Shown piece by piece: positions 33,893-42,727 of a DNA stretch of 64,000 bases. Numbering within the stretch: position 1 is the stretch's first letter; each line of letters opens with the position of its first letter. The notes below the pieces were generated by a model. The model was given only the letters and a program-made list of their open reading frames with translations. It had not been told where the DNA came from and ran no database searches. The position numbers were made by a program, and so were the translations under genes. The DNA is from Paenibacillus tyrphae (GTDB lineage: Bacteria > Bacillota > Bacilli > Paenibacillales > NBRC-103111), in NCBI RefSeq assembly GCF_027925525.1, contig NZ_BSDJ01000018.1:62001-126000 (forward strand), read 5' to 3'.

Positions 33893-34581
33893 CCGAGACT
33901 CCCCTCCCTGCTTCCCGTTTTTTTCCAATGCATGCTTTTAAACCGGGAAGGCGGCATGCCGACCTTTTTTTGAAACATGCGGCCGAAATGCGTCAAATCC
34001 CCGTACCCGACCGCATAGCACACATTGGTCACCGATTCGTCGGTCAGCAGCATTCGTTTGGCCAAATCGATGCGCTCCCGAATAAGAAATTCCCGGAAGG
34101 TGATGCCGAATTGCTTCTTGAACATTTTCGAAAAATGCCATTTGCACACGTAGTTTTGCTTCGCTACCTCCTCCAAAGAAAGCTCGCTGTTTTCCAGATT
34201 ATCCTGGATGTATTGAATCGATTTGTTCCAGTCGATCTCGTGCGTGCCGGCAGACGACGGTTGGAGAGGCCGGTTCGAATCCAGCGAGAGCGACGCCAAA
34301 TAGAACAGAAAAAAACGGATCAGCAGCTTGGCCTGCTTATCGACGTGCGTAATTACATATTGCGGAACGCCGGACGGAAGCGCGCCCCCGTCCCCTTCCG
34401 GCGGCGGCTCGGTCCGGGAAGTCATCGTAAACAAAGCCCCGCACCCTTCCTGCACGCTGGCGCTTACCTCTTCCCAATGCGTCGCGCATCGAATAGGAAC
34501 GTATTCCTGCATTTCCTCGATCTCGTGCCCGACAATCGTGCCTGAACCTTTTTCGTGATCGACATCCCATAAAACAATCAA
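33889..34581 (-). CDS. AraC family transcriptional regulator
   Basis: A 230-residue protein. The C-terminal ~105 residues hold two helix-turn-helix motifs of the AraC/XylS class (ELSLEEVAKQNYVCKWHFSKMFKKQFG and SVTNVCYAVGYGDLTHFGRMFQKKVG, ending PSRFK). The N-terminal part (about 120 residues) is not a known sensor domain. It is transcribed leftward ahead of the TPR-like and ketosynthase genes, after a terminator that closes the upstream operon, so it is the likely activator of this part of the locus. The 196 bases between it and that terminator hold only its promoter. Confidence 0.9.
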   Translation of the reverse strand: MIVLWDVDHEKGSGTIVGHEIEEMQEYVPIRCATHWEEVSASVQEGCGALFTMTSRTEPPPEGDGGALPSGVPQYVITHVDKQAKLLIRFFLFYLASLSLDSNRPLQPSSAGTHEIDWNKSIQYIQDNLENSELSLEEVAKQNYVCKWHFSKMFKKQFGITFREFLIRERIDLAKRMLLTDESVTNVCYAVGYGDLTHFGRMFQKKVGMPPSRFKSMHWKKTGSREGSLG

Positions 34582-34780
34582 TCGATTCCCTCCTGCCCAT
34601 GGAATAGTTGTGTTGCCGTCCTACCGTTTATGATAGGCGTTTCGTGCGCTGGCAACTCGGCTTTTCTTATCACGGAGTCGGCTTTAATAGGGAAGGAATC
34701 GGCTTTTTTCGCCATGTGGAAAATCATGCGTTCGAACCGTGGGGCGACGAACGTTTGAGGGAAAGGGAGGCCCGAAAAAA

Positions 34781-34802
34781 AAGACATCCTCTCGGATGTC
34801 TT
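34781..34802 (-). terminator. Terminator at the end of the methyltransferase gene
   Basis: AAGACATCC and GGATGTCTT form a nine-base stem, and on the minus strand an eight-T run follows. The stem overlaps the stop codon of the methyltransferase gene, splitting the locus into at least two leftward transcripts. Confidence 0.88.
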
Positions 34803-35895
34803 AAACCCAGCCCTTAATCATCACGCCCCGGACCTGAGCCCCTGCGTTGACTTCCGCCCGCGCCTTGCGGAACCCTGCGGCCTGCATCAGCTGCCGCCAG
34901 TCCTCGGCGGTCCGGAAGCCGAAGCAAGGCGGGGCCTCCGGCCATGGCTGCACGTTGCCGAACCCCGGCAGCAAGGAGAAAACGAACTCCTGATGAAGCC
35001 GGCTGGCGTAATCGGCTCTCACGCATTCCGAGACCACAAGGCAGCCGCCCTCGGACAGCAGCTCTCGCAGCATAGCCAGCGTATCCCGAACGGACTCGGC
35101 GCAATGAATGACGTTAACCGCATAGATGAAATCGAACGAACAGGCGGACACGCCTTGAATGCGGTTGATGTCGATTTTACGGGACTGGATTGCCACGCGG
35201 GGATAGTCCGCAGCCAACATTCCCTTCGCTTTACCGGCCAGAAGGGGGCTGACATCGGACAGCAAATACGTGTCGATCTCCTGGGAGCGCAGCTGGCATT
35301 CGGCGAGCAGCGCCCGCGCTGCCGACCCGTATCCCACGCCAACCTCCAGCACTTTGGCTTTCCGGCTATCCGGCATTTCGTCGGCCAGCGATTCGGCCGC
35401 CCATTGATTGTGAACCGCGTACAAGTCGTGGCCGTTGTTGAAATAGAGCTCCCAAAGGGAGGAGCCCTGCGAACCAAACATCACATGAAGCGGATCGGCT
35501 TTGCCTTGGACGATGGCGGGCCACCACGAAATGACGTAGTCGATAAGCCTCATCGACGGTTCGATGTTTAAATTCAAGCCCGCTGCCTGGGCCGGACGAT
35601 ACCAAGCCTCCGGACGGACTTCCATATAATCCCCTTGCGCCGAAACGTTCAATGCTTGCTGCTGGACCAGAAAAGCCAGCACCCACCGCACATGCGGACG
35701 GTACTGCGGTAAGCAGCCGAGCCGCTGCACGGCTTCCTCTTCCGAAAAGCCGCTGCGAATCGGAACGCCGGCTGTCCTCAGCGCGCGAAGCAGCGAAAAT
35801 GCCGTATAATCCGAGACGTAATCATAGGCCGCGTGGTATGCTTCGTTGAACAGAGTGGTGCTGCCGTTCGTCGTATTCACCTCGCATCGCCTCAT
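34801..35895 (-). CDS. SAM-dependent methyltransferase (PKS C-methyltransferase-like)
   Basis: A 364-residue methyltransferase. The N-terminal 100 residues are helical, resembling the dimerisation/winged-helix part of small-molecule methyltransferases (YTAFSLLRALRTAGVPIRSG). The SAM-binding motif is VLEVGVGYGSAARALLAE, followed by YLLSDVSP and FDFIYAVNVIHCAESVRDTL, as in the methyltransferase domains of polyketide synthases. It probably adds a methyl group to a carrier-bound intermediate or the final product. It is the last gene of the operon that starts at 51008 and is followed by a terminator. Confidence 0.85.
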   Translation of the reverse strand: MRRCEVNTTNGSTTLFNEAYHAAYDYVSDYTAFSLLRALRTAGVPIRSGFSEEEAVQRLGCLPQYRPHVRWVLAFLVQQQALNVSAQGDYMEVRPEAWYRPAQAAGLNLNIEPSMRLIDYVISWWPAIVQGKADPLHVMFGSQGSSLWELYFNNGHDLYAVHNQWAAESLADEMPDSRKAKVLEVGVGYGSAARALLAECQLRSQEIDTYLLSDVSPLLAGKAKGMLAADYPRVAIQSRKIDINRIQGVSACSFDFIYAVNVIHCAESVRDTLAMLRELLSEGGCLVVSECVRADYASRLHQEFVFSLLPGFGNVQPWPEAPPCFGFRTAEDWRQLMQAAGFRKARAEVNAGAQVRGVMIKGWV

Positions 35896-36242
35896 GACGC
35901 ATCAACGATCTTCTTCTTCTCGACATTGTAATCGATATACAAAAACAGCACGCAGCCTTTTTCCGTCGTCACTTCGTGGCTCTCGCCAAGGCCCGCCGTG
36001 AGAAAGTCGCCTTCCCGCATAATTTCCGTCTCGTTTAAGATCATCTCGCCCTCCAGCAGCATCGCAATTTCCCGCTGCGGATGATCGTGCATCGGGATGA
36101 CGCTGCCCGGCTTCATTTTGAGCAGAAACACTCTGCGCTCCAGTTCAGGATCGTCCCACAGATAACACATTTCGGTATTTTCGTAGACGCCGGGACTCCA
36201 TACCATTTTTTCCTTCGGAATGATCACATGTTTGCTCTCCAT
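35892..36242 (-). CDS. Cupin domain protein
   Basis: A 116-residue single-domain cupin. Motif 1 is GSVIPMHDHPQREIAMLLEGE (His, His and Glu metal ligands), and motif 2 is near GLGESHEV with its histidine. A metal site is therefore likely. Small cupins in such loci act as isomerases, cyclases, dioxygenases or binding proteins; which one is not decidable. It overlaps the methyltransferase genes on both sides, so it is made together with them. Confidence 0.85.
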   Translation of the reverse strand: MESKHVIIPKEKMVWSPGVYENTEMCYLWDDPELERRVFLLKMKPGSVIPMHDHPQREIAMLLEGEMILNETEIMREGDFLTAGLGESHEVTTEKGCVLFLYIDYNVEKKKIVDAS

Positions 36243-36988
36243 CGGCTCTGCTCCTTTTTGGACAATATCAGCATGCGGGGACTGTCCGCCTTCAACGGGG
36301 AGAAATCGAACCCCCCGAATACATCGGTCACCTGCAAACCGGCGTTTCGCGTCATCGCGATTAATTCGGTGGCGGCATACAGCCGCACATTAAGCACCGT
36401 TCCCTTTTTCTCGCTGCCCTCGAACCAGAAGATCCGTTCGGTCCAGCGTCCGGATACGCTGTCGAATTGCCGTTCTGAGAACACCGGGCGCCCGTTCATC
36501 TCGTTCCATGTATTGCGGAGGCCCTGCAGCTTGTAATCCCGGTTCTCCGTCTCCTGCAGAAACGAACCGCCGGGCTTCAGCGCCAATCGCACGCGATTCA
36601 ATATGCGACGGTCGCCTTCTTCGTCGGCAATATAACCGAAAGCCGTGCCTACGTTAAGGACCGCATCGAATTCCTCGTCGAAGTCGAGGTCGCGCATATC
36701 GCCGTGCAAGAACTTTATGTCGGCTCCGGCCTCTGCCGCCCTGCGCCGGGCAGCCTCCAGCAGCTCGGGGGAACCGTCGTAGCCGGTCACCCGGTAGCCC
36801 ATCTTCGCTAGCGGAACCGCAATTCTTCCTTGCCCGCACCCCAAATCGAGGATCGACGCGGCCGGCGGCAGGGCCAGCAGCTCCAAGATGCGCTGGATCT
36901 CAAACCGGGTTCGCTCAGGGGAAAGAATGACTTCGGAAAAGGTCAAATAGTCCGATCCGAAAAATGCATGCCACACTTCTTCACTCAA
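36224..36988 (-). CDS. Class I SAM-dependent methyltransferase
   Basis: A 254-residue methyltransferase with motif I ILDLGCGQGRIAVPLAKMGY, then VTGYDGS, the DFDEEFDAVLNVGTAFGY block and LKPGGSFLQE. It belongs to the broad Methyltransf_25/31 group that methylates small molecules at O, N or C. The second methyltransferase of the locus lies two genes away. It overlaps the cupin gene by 19 bases and the ligase gene by 8. Acceptor unknown. Confidence 0.88.
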   Translation of the reverse strand: MSEEVWHAFFGSDYLTFSEVILSPERTRFEIQRILELLALPPAASILDLGCGQGRIAVPLAKMGYRVTGYDGSPELLEAARRRAAEAGADIKFLHGDMRDLDFDEEFDAVLNVGTAFGYIADEEGDRRILNRVRLALKPGGSFLQETENRDYKLQGLRNTWNEMNGRPVFSERQFDSVSGRWTERIFWFEGSEKKGTVLNVRLYAATELIAMTRNAGLQVTDVFGGFDFSPLKADSPRMLILSKKEQSRWRANM

Positions 36989-38447
36989 TCTTATTCCCTT
37001 CCTTTCCTTCGCCGTTTTCCATCCTCGGCCGAATCAGCTTGCCCGAGGAAGTTTTTGGCAGGGCAGATTTGATTTCGATCGCATCCGGCCACAGCCTCGC
37101 ATCCCGCTTTGCCCGCAAAATGCGCCGGTACACGTCGCTGCGTTCCAAGCCCGGCTCCGTCACCAGCCAGGCGACCGCCCGCATCCCGTGCGCGTCCCGG
37201 CGGCCGAACACCAAAGCTTCCGTAACGCCTTCGATGCCCAGCAGAAACGACTCGATCTCGGCCGGATGAACGTTCACGCCCCCGCGGATAATGAGATCGT
37301 CGGCGCGACCGTGCACGTAGAGCATACCGCCGTGGACGGAAGCCAGATCGGACGTGTGCAGCCAGCCATCCTGCAGCTTGCGGCGGGTGGCCGGCTCGTC
37401 TCCGTAATAGCCCAGCATCACGTTCGGGCCCGATACCCAGAGCTCGCCCCGTTCGCCTTCCGGCAGCGGTTCTCCGCCGCTGCCGGCGATCTTCACCTTC
37501 ACTTGGCGCAGCGGCCGGCCGACACAACGCAGCGAATCCGCCTGGCGGATGTCCGGCTGGCAGCTGACGCGCGGAGAAGCTTCGGTCAGCCCGTAGGCGT
37601 TGCCTACGGCAGCGGAAGGAAAGGCCGGGGCGATACGTTCGTAGTGGGAGGACAGCAGCAGTTCTCCGCTGAGCATGATGCTGCGCAGCGACGTCACGTC
37701 GTACCGGTCGGCAAAATGCGTGAAAGCGGAGGCGACCGTCGGCGTCGTGCACAGCACCGTTGGCCGCTGCTCCTCGATATCGCGGATGACCCGCAACGGC
37801 GAAACGTCATGCGGCTTGACGGCAATGGAGCAGCCGCAGTACAGCGCAGGCAGCAGTTCTCCCGTTATGGCGGAAGCATGGGTGAGCGGGCGCACCAGCA
37901 TCAGACGGTCCTCCGGACGGAGGCCGAAGTAGCCGAGAATGTCCGTCACATTGCTCCACAGGTTGCGGTACGTGAGCATAACCCCCTTCGGAAACCCTCC
38001 CGTACCCGAGGTATACAAAATAAGCGCTACGCCGCTCGGCACACTGCCCTGTCGGTAAGGCGGCGTCTCCAGGACCCGGGACAGTGCAATGCGCCCGTCC
38101 GTCTCCAACTGCTCTTGGTCGAGAACCAGAAGCGGACGCACTTCTTTCAGCACTCGCGCCGTCAGTTCGGGACTGCGGAACGGATCGACCGGCACGACCG
38201 GGACCCCTTCGCGGAGTGCAGCAAGCAGCACGGGCACCGCCCGCCACCCGAGGAGCACATTCAGCGCCACACATCCGCCCCGTCCGGTCGTGCAGCCTAG
38301 CTTGCGAAGTGCGCGGGCATTCCAGTCGATCATTTCGTGCAACCGTTCGTAGGTTTCCTCCCCGTCGTCGGCGTGCACAAAACATACCCCCCGGCGCTGC
38401 GCAAGAACGTTCATAAACCCGTACGTATCGAGGTCCGGCAAACTCAT
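36981..38447 (-). CDS. Adenylate-forming acyl ligase
   Basis: A 488-residue AMP-binding enzyme. Core motifs are LILYTSGTGGFPKGV (ATP loop), AYGLTEASP, GELWVSGPNVMLGYYG and the hinge RADDLIIRGGVNVHPAEIE. The C-terminal catalytic lysine is present in KTSSGKLIRP. It activates a carboxylic acid as an acyl-AMP for transfer to a carrier protein or CoA. The ATG at 38447 begins just past the PhyH stop and follows GGGGGT. A fatty or aryl acid starter is a reasonable guess. Confidence 0.88.
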   Translation of the reverse strand: MSLPDLDTYGFMNVLAQRRGVCFVHADDGEETYERLHEMIDWNARALRKLGCTTGRGGCVALNVLLGWRAVPVLLAALREGVPVVPVDPFRSPELTARVLKEVRPLLVLDQEQLETDGRIALSRVLETPPYRQGSVPSGVALILYTSGTGGFPKGVMLTYRNLWSNVTDILGYFGLRPEDRLMLVRPLTHASAITGELLPALYCGCSIAVKPHDVSPLRVIRDIEEQRPTVLCTTPTVASAFTHFADRYDVTSLRSIMLSGELLLSSHYERIAPAFPSAAVGNAYGLTEASPRVSCQPDIRQADSLRCVGRPLRQVKVKIAGSGGEPLPEGERGELWVSGPNVMLGYYGDEPATRRKLQDGWLHTSDLASVHGGMLYVHGRADDLIIRGGVNVHPAEIESFLLGIEGVTEALVFGRRDAHGMRAVAWLVTEPGLERSDVYRRILRAKRDARLWPDAIEIKSALPKTSSGKLIRPRMENGEGKEGNKIE

Positions 38448-38448
38448 G

Positions 38449-39282
38449 TTACCCCCGATGAATGATTTGATCGAAAAATTTGGCTTCTCTGAATTCAAAC
38501 AGCGACTCTTTCGTCTCGACTACCCGCGCTGCGGGGTTCAGCTTGCGGCGAGCCTTCTCCCCTTTGCGGTTCAGCAGGTAACTGTAATTCAGCGTAATTT
38601 TTTCGACGCTTGCGCGCGCGTAGTGCGTAACGATCGCCCGGCGGAACGAATCCCGGGAATGATTATCCGACGACCCGTGCAAAAGGTTACCGTTAAAAAT
38701 AACGACGTCTCCGATGTCGTTGGCGAGCTCCTTCTGCTCGAAGCCTTCGGGCACCTGAATGCGTTTGCCGTAAACGTTCACCTTCTCATGAACGGACTCC
38801 GGCGAAACGATGTCGAAAACGTGGGAGCCCGGGACGACCCGCAAACCGCCGTTCCGCTCGTCGGATACGTCCAGACTGACCCAAATGGCGTAAGTCGTAT
38901 CCGGGTAAGCGCCGATGCTGTAGTTATCCTGGTGCAGAGGCAGCCCTTTGGCGCCCGGCGCTTTGAAATAATAGCTCGTTTGGCAGGCCAGCATCTCCTC
39001 GCCGGTCAACGCTTCGAGCGCGTCCATCACCCGGTCGTCCAAAATAAACCGGGTAATGATTTCATTGCCGCGGTGATAGTCCCGGAGCCGGGGATACAAG
39101 CTGTCGAACGGGCGGTTGGCCACCTGCACGATTTTCCCGTCCGCCATTAGCTCCATCCATACCTTGTGGTAAGCTTCGTTCAGCGCGCTTACGGCTTCCT
39201 CGGAAAAAAAGCGCTTGAGCACGAGATACCCTTCCTTCTCGAAAAACGCCTTCTCCGCTTGCCCAATCGTTTGCTGCTCCAT
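38449..39282 (-). CDS. PhyH family iron/2-oxoglutarate dioxygenase (copy 1)
   Basis: A 277-residue phytanoyl-CoA dioxygenase-like enzyme. The iron ligands are in LPLHQDNYSIG (HxD) and NLLHGSSDN (distal His), and the 2-oxoglutarate Arg is likely in SRDSFRRAIV. It should hydroxylate or otherwise oxidise an acyl or amino-acyl intermediate. The ATG at 39282 is chosen because GAGGAG lies nine bases before it. It is a clear paralogue of the protein at 57003-57824. Confidence 0.9.
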   Translation of the reverse strand: MEQQTIGQAEKAFFEKEGYLVLKRFFSEEAVSALNEAYHKVWMELMADGKIVQVANRPFDSLYPRLRDYHRGNEIITRFILDDRVMDALEALTGEEMLACQTSYYFKAPGAKGLPLHQDNYSIGAYPDTTYAIWVSLDVSDERNGGLRVVPGSHVFDIVSPESVHEKVNVYGKRIQVPEGFEQKELANDIGDVVIFNGNLLHGSSDNHSRDSFRRAIVTHYARASVEKITLNYSYLLNRKGEKARRKLNPAARVVETKESLFEFREAKFFDQIIHRG

Positions 39283-39295
39283 GTTCGTCATCTCC

Positions 39296-39850
39296 TCAGC
39301 ACATCATATCGTGATCGACGTACGGTTTGCCGTTCATTTCGCTAAGCATATGGATCGCCACGCGAGCGCCGTCTCCCGCCGTAACGGCCACGTGCATGCT
39401 CACGCCGGTGCACAACCCTGCGGCCCAAATACCGGGGACGTTCGTTCTCCCTTCGGCGTCCACCTTAATATAGCTTCGGCCTTCGCCGGATTTCAGCTCG
39501 ACGCCGGCCTGTTCGGCAAGCTCCCGGCCCGGACCGGATGCGATCAGCACGTACGACGCTTCATACACTTCTTCTTCCGTCACGACACAAAACCCCGTAT
39601 CCGTCGGTTCGATAGCGATGGCCTCGGCGGTGACGAGCTGCGCCCCGCATTTTTGGGCCTGCAGCTTGCCCGTTTCGTACAGGTCGAACCCCGTCACCCC
39701 CATAACGGCATAATGATTGCCTACCCATGCCTTGCTTGTGCCGCTTCGGTCGTTATCCAGCAGCACCGTCTTCTTGCCCGCCCGACCGGCGAAAATCCCG
39801 GCGCTTGCCCCGGCGGGACCGGCGCCGATAATCACGATGTCAACTACCAT
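39296..39850 (-). CDS. Small FAD-dependent thioredoxin-reductase-like protein without CxxC
   Basis: A 184-residue flavoprotein. The FAD motif VDIVIIGAGPAGASAGIFAGRAG is at the N-terminus and GIWAAGLCTGVSMHVAVTAGDGARVA at the C-terminus. It matches the FAD half of thioredoxin reductase-like proteins but lacks the NADPH domain and the CxxC pair. The normal family is about 300 residues, so this is a minimal form that may need a partner for reduction or act as an oxidase. A gap of 181 bases separates it from the decarboxylase gene upstream. Confidence 0.8.
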   Translation of the reverse strand: MVVDIVIIGAGPAGASAGIFAGRAGKKTVLLDNDRSGTSKAWVGNHYAVMGVTGFDLYETGKLQAQKCGAQLVTAEAIAIEPTDTGFCVVTEEEVYEASYVLIASGPGRELAEQAGVELKSGEGRSYIKVDAEGRTNVPGIWAAGLCTGVSMHVAVTAGDGARVAIHMLSEMNGKPYVDHDMMC

Positions 39851-40031
39851 CCCGGTTCACTCCTTCCCTTTGCATCAAATTCGGCATTTGTCGTGCATGG
39901 TTCTATCGTACAGCCGAAGCGCACCTCCCGACTCGACTAAGCTTGCGCCGTTTTCGGTTTTATTTGTCAGCGTGCGCTCCCGCGAAAGAAGACCGCCGAG
40001 CATGCAGGACGGCGCCTGCGGTGACCGCAAT

Positions 40032-41276
40032 TCAAGAACGTAGGGCGGGGACGGCGTACTCGTACTTCTCCCGCACGACAAGCGGCTTTTCGTCCAGCAG
40101 AAGCACTTCCCGAGGGAGCGCATGGCTTAGAAAAAGCACCGGGCTCATCGTCAAGCCGTAAGCGCCCGAAGCCAAAATGCCGATCAAATCGCCCGGTTCC
40201 AAAGGCGGCAATGTCACCCGGTCGCCAAGCGTATCGCCGGGGGTACAGAGCGGTCCGGCAATGGCGTATTCCCGGGCCTCGCCAGATTCCCGCGTCCAGG
40301 CCCGGACCGGAAAGTTGCGCCGCATCAAGCTTCCCGAGCCGCCGGCCGCCGCATGGTGATTCGTACCGCCGTCCGTGACGGCGAACCATTTGCCCTGCGA
40401 CTGCTTCGTATACAGCACGCGGGTCAAATACGTGCCCGACTCGGCGACGACATACCTTCCCGTTTCCATCAGCAGCCGGATACCGGGATGCTTTCGGGCG
40501 AACATTTCGAGGAGGCCGTGTGATTTGCGGCTGAGCTCAGGCAGGTCCAGCGGAGCTTCGCCTTCGTAGTATGGCACGCCGAAGCCACCGCCAAGTCCGA
40601 TATAATCGAGCTCCAACGCATGCTCGGCCATCGTGCGTTCGGCAAAGCCGAGAATGTATGCCATATTGGCGGCCACCGTCTCGGCGCTCAAAATCCGTGT
40701 GCCGTAATACGCATGAAGACCGGCCAACCGCAAAAACGGAGACGATTCGATGAGGCGTACGGCGTCGGCAACCTGTTCCTCGTCGATGCCGAACTGGCGG
40801 GCGGCCCCGCCCATCTTCAGACGAGCCCCATGGATCGCCATCTTGGGGTTGAAGCGGACCCCGACGTCGGCCCGTATCCCTTTCCGCCCGGCAAGACGGT
40901 TCAACAGTTCAAGCTCTTGAAGCGATTCGGCCACGATGTACCGAACGCCCAGCGTTAGCAGACGATTGAGCTCGGCTTCGGTTTTCCCCGGACCGACGTA
41001 CAGAATACGGCGCGGATCTGCTCCCGCCGCCAAGGCGATGTCCAGCTCCAGCGGCGAGCACAGCTCCAGATTCGCGCCGGCCTCGTAAATATGCCGCACA
41101 ACCGTAGTGTTCGGGTTCGCTTTAATCGAGTAAAATAGCGATATCGACGGATGGAGATGACGGCGGAGCGCATCCAGCCGTTCCCGGATCACGCCGAAAT
41201 CGTAGACATACAGCGGCGTACCGAACCGCTCCGCACATTCGTGGAGCCGATCGCCGCGCTCCGAAGATACGAACAT
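40032..41276 (-). CDS. PLP-dependent decarboxylase, DAP/ornithine group (BtrK-like)
   Basis: A 414-residue fold-type III PLP enzyme. The PLP lysine is in LFYSIKANPN, the glycine loop is YIGLGGGFGVPYY, and the C-terminal Cys and Tyr are in GPLCTPGDTLGD and GAYGLTMS. The group includes diaminopimelate decarboxylase, and BtrK, which decarboxylates a carrier-bound glutamyl group in butirosin synthesis. The adjoining ATP-grasp gene and nearby carrier protein make a BtrK-like role (forming a gamma-aminobutyryl- or related amine-carrier) the best inference. A free amino acid substrate is the alternative. Confidence 0.87.
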   Translation of the reverse strand: MFVSSERGDRLHECAERFGTPLYVYDFGVIRERLDALRRHLHPSISLFYSIKANPNTTVVRHIYEAGANLELCSPLELDIALAAGADPRRILYVGPGKTEAELNRLLTLGVRYIVAESLQELELLNRLAGRKGIRADVGVRFNPKMAIHGARLKMGGAARQFGIDEEQVADAVRLIESSPFLRLAGLHAYYGTRILSAETVAANMAYILGFAERTMAEHALELDYIGLGGGFGVPYYEGEAPLDLPELSRKSHGLLEMFARKHPGIRLLMETGRYVVAESGTYLTRVLYTKQSQGKWFAVTDGGTNHHAAAGGSGSLMRRNFPVRAWTRESGEAREYAIAGPLCTPGDTLGDRVTLPPLEPGDLIGILASGAYGLTMSPVLFLSHALPREVLLLDEKPLVVREKYEYAVPALRS

Positions 41277-41297
41277 AGCCCATTCCCCCTTATCTTT

Positions 41298-42677
41298 CTA
41301 ATGAAGTGACTGGCCGGAAAGCTGTACCCCCGCAATCGTCTGAAGCCGCTTGCAACATTGCTCGTACCAGTGCAGACATTCGTCCCTGGAATCTCCGATC
41401 ATCGCCGCGTACAGCCTGCCCGGTCCGCCCATCTCCCCGCTCATGCCGGCAGGCGCAAACGCGCAGACGAAGATGCCCCGGCCGCGACGTTTCGTGTAAA
41501 GCGCCTCTCCCAGCGCATCGCGCAGGAAGGCGAACGGAAACGGTGCGACGCTTGTGAACGGCACGGCGCGGATCAACGCATACCGGCCTTCGGGAACGTG
41601 CTCGCTCAGCACGCGCGTGTGATACGTGGACATATTCAATCTCGCGTTGATTTCTACGCACGGGTAGAGCGTTCCGTCCGACCCGACCATCGCGTCCACG
41701 CCGACGACGCCGTAATACCCGTCATACGCCAGCTCCCGGCCGATGCTCGCTGCCGTGTCGGCCAGCTCGCGCTCCGCTTCTGGCGGCAGCGTATGCGGAT
41801 GCAGATGTCCCTGATGAACCCCTCCGCGCACCAGGGCGGTCAGCACGCCGAGCATTTCCGTCTGTCCGTTTTTCCCCACCAAAAACTGGTAATTTACATC
41901 GGCGCTTTTGGAAATCCACTGTTCGACAATGAATTCCGCGCGGGCGTAGCCCCGCTTGTCCGCCGCTTGACGGAGCATGCGGAGCACTTGCCGGCAGCGG
42001 GCTTCGTTCTCCAGCAGCAGGATGCCCTTGCCCGACACGCCCATCGCATCCTTGAGCACGAGGGGCGTCCGGAGCAGCAGAGGCTCAAGCTCGCGCAGCA
42101 CCCGTTCCAGTTCGTCCACCGATAGTGCAATGCGGCCTTCCGTCTGCCTTATGCCCAGGCGCGAGCAGAGCCGGCGCGAGTACACCTTGCTGTTGACGCG
42201 CCGGGCAACGGCAGAAAGCGGAGCGGCAAGCGGAAGTCCAGACTTCCGCGCCAGCTCTTCCTCCAGTGGCGAGACGCCATGCGGCATTAGCCTGCCGGAC
42301 GAGGCCTTCGTCCATGCGCGGATCGTCTCGAGAGCCGAAGCGTTTTCCAGCAGCGAACGTGTAAGCGACAGCTCCTCTTCTCCGCCGGCCGTGACGAAAG
42401 ACGGCGTCTTCCAACCCAGCTCTGCCAAATAAGCGAGAAAATCCGGGTCCGGCGCCTGCTTCAGCAGCACCAGGTCTTCGGGGGCGGCGAGCAGCAGCGC
42501 AAGCTCCGACAAGCTGTTGTTCAACGCTTCCGAAGCGCGTCCGGGCAGGCCCGGAATTCCTAGGACATCAGCCCGCTTCCAATCGCGCTCCACTTCAAAA
42601 TTGCCGAGCCATGCCCAGCTTGCGCCGGCCGGCCCCCATCCGCAAGCGCGGGCAAGCTTCGTCCGGAATGTCTCCAT
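41298..42677 (-). CDS. ATP-grasp ligase, BtrJ/PGM1-like
   Basis: A 459-residue enzyme, start at the ATG at 42677 after AAAGGAGG. The ATP-grasp core is visible from about residue 190: LVLKDAMGVSGKGILLLE, FIVEQWISKSADVNYQFLV, YGVVGVDAMVGSDG and PCVEINARLNMS (metal-binding Glu and Asn). The group joins an amino acid to a carboxylate or, like BtrJ, to a carrier protein. It lies next to the PLP decarboxylase, as expected for loading and then decarboxylating an amino acid on the carrier protein at 44621. Substrate assignment is inference. Confidence 0.87.
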   Translation of the reverse strand: METFRTKLARACGWGPAGASWAWLGNFEVERDWKRADVLGIPGLPGRASEALNNSLSELALLLAAPEDLVLLKQAPDPDFLAYLAELGWKTPSFVTAGGEEELSLTRSLLENASALETIRAWTKASSGRLMPHGVSPLEEELARKSGLPLAAPLSAVARRVNSKVYSRRLCSRLGIRQTEGRIALSVDELERVLRELEPLLLRTPLVLKDAMGVSGKGILLLENEARCRQVLRMLRQAADKRGYARAEFIVEQWISKSADVNYQFLVGKNGQTEMLGVLTALVRGGVHQGHLHPHTLPPEAERELADTAASIGRELAYDGYYGVVGVDAMVGSDGTLYPCVEINARLNMSTYHTRVLSEHVPEGRYALIRAVPFTSVAPFPFAFLRDALGEALYTKRRGRGIFVCAFAPAGMSGEMGGPGRLYAAMIGDSRDECLHWYEQCCKRLQTIAGVQLSGQSLH

Positions 42678-42727
42678 CGCTTGTTTCCTCCTTTCGAGTA
42701 ACCGTTTTATCCGCAGTATAAAGACAG

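Noticed and set aside
39875..40003. Possible 42-codon minus-strand gene between the flavoprotein and the decarboxylase
   Set aside because: No ribosome binding site precedes the ATG, the composition is not protein-like, and it may just be a spacer or leader in the operon.
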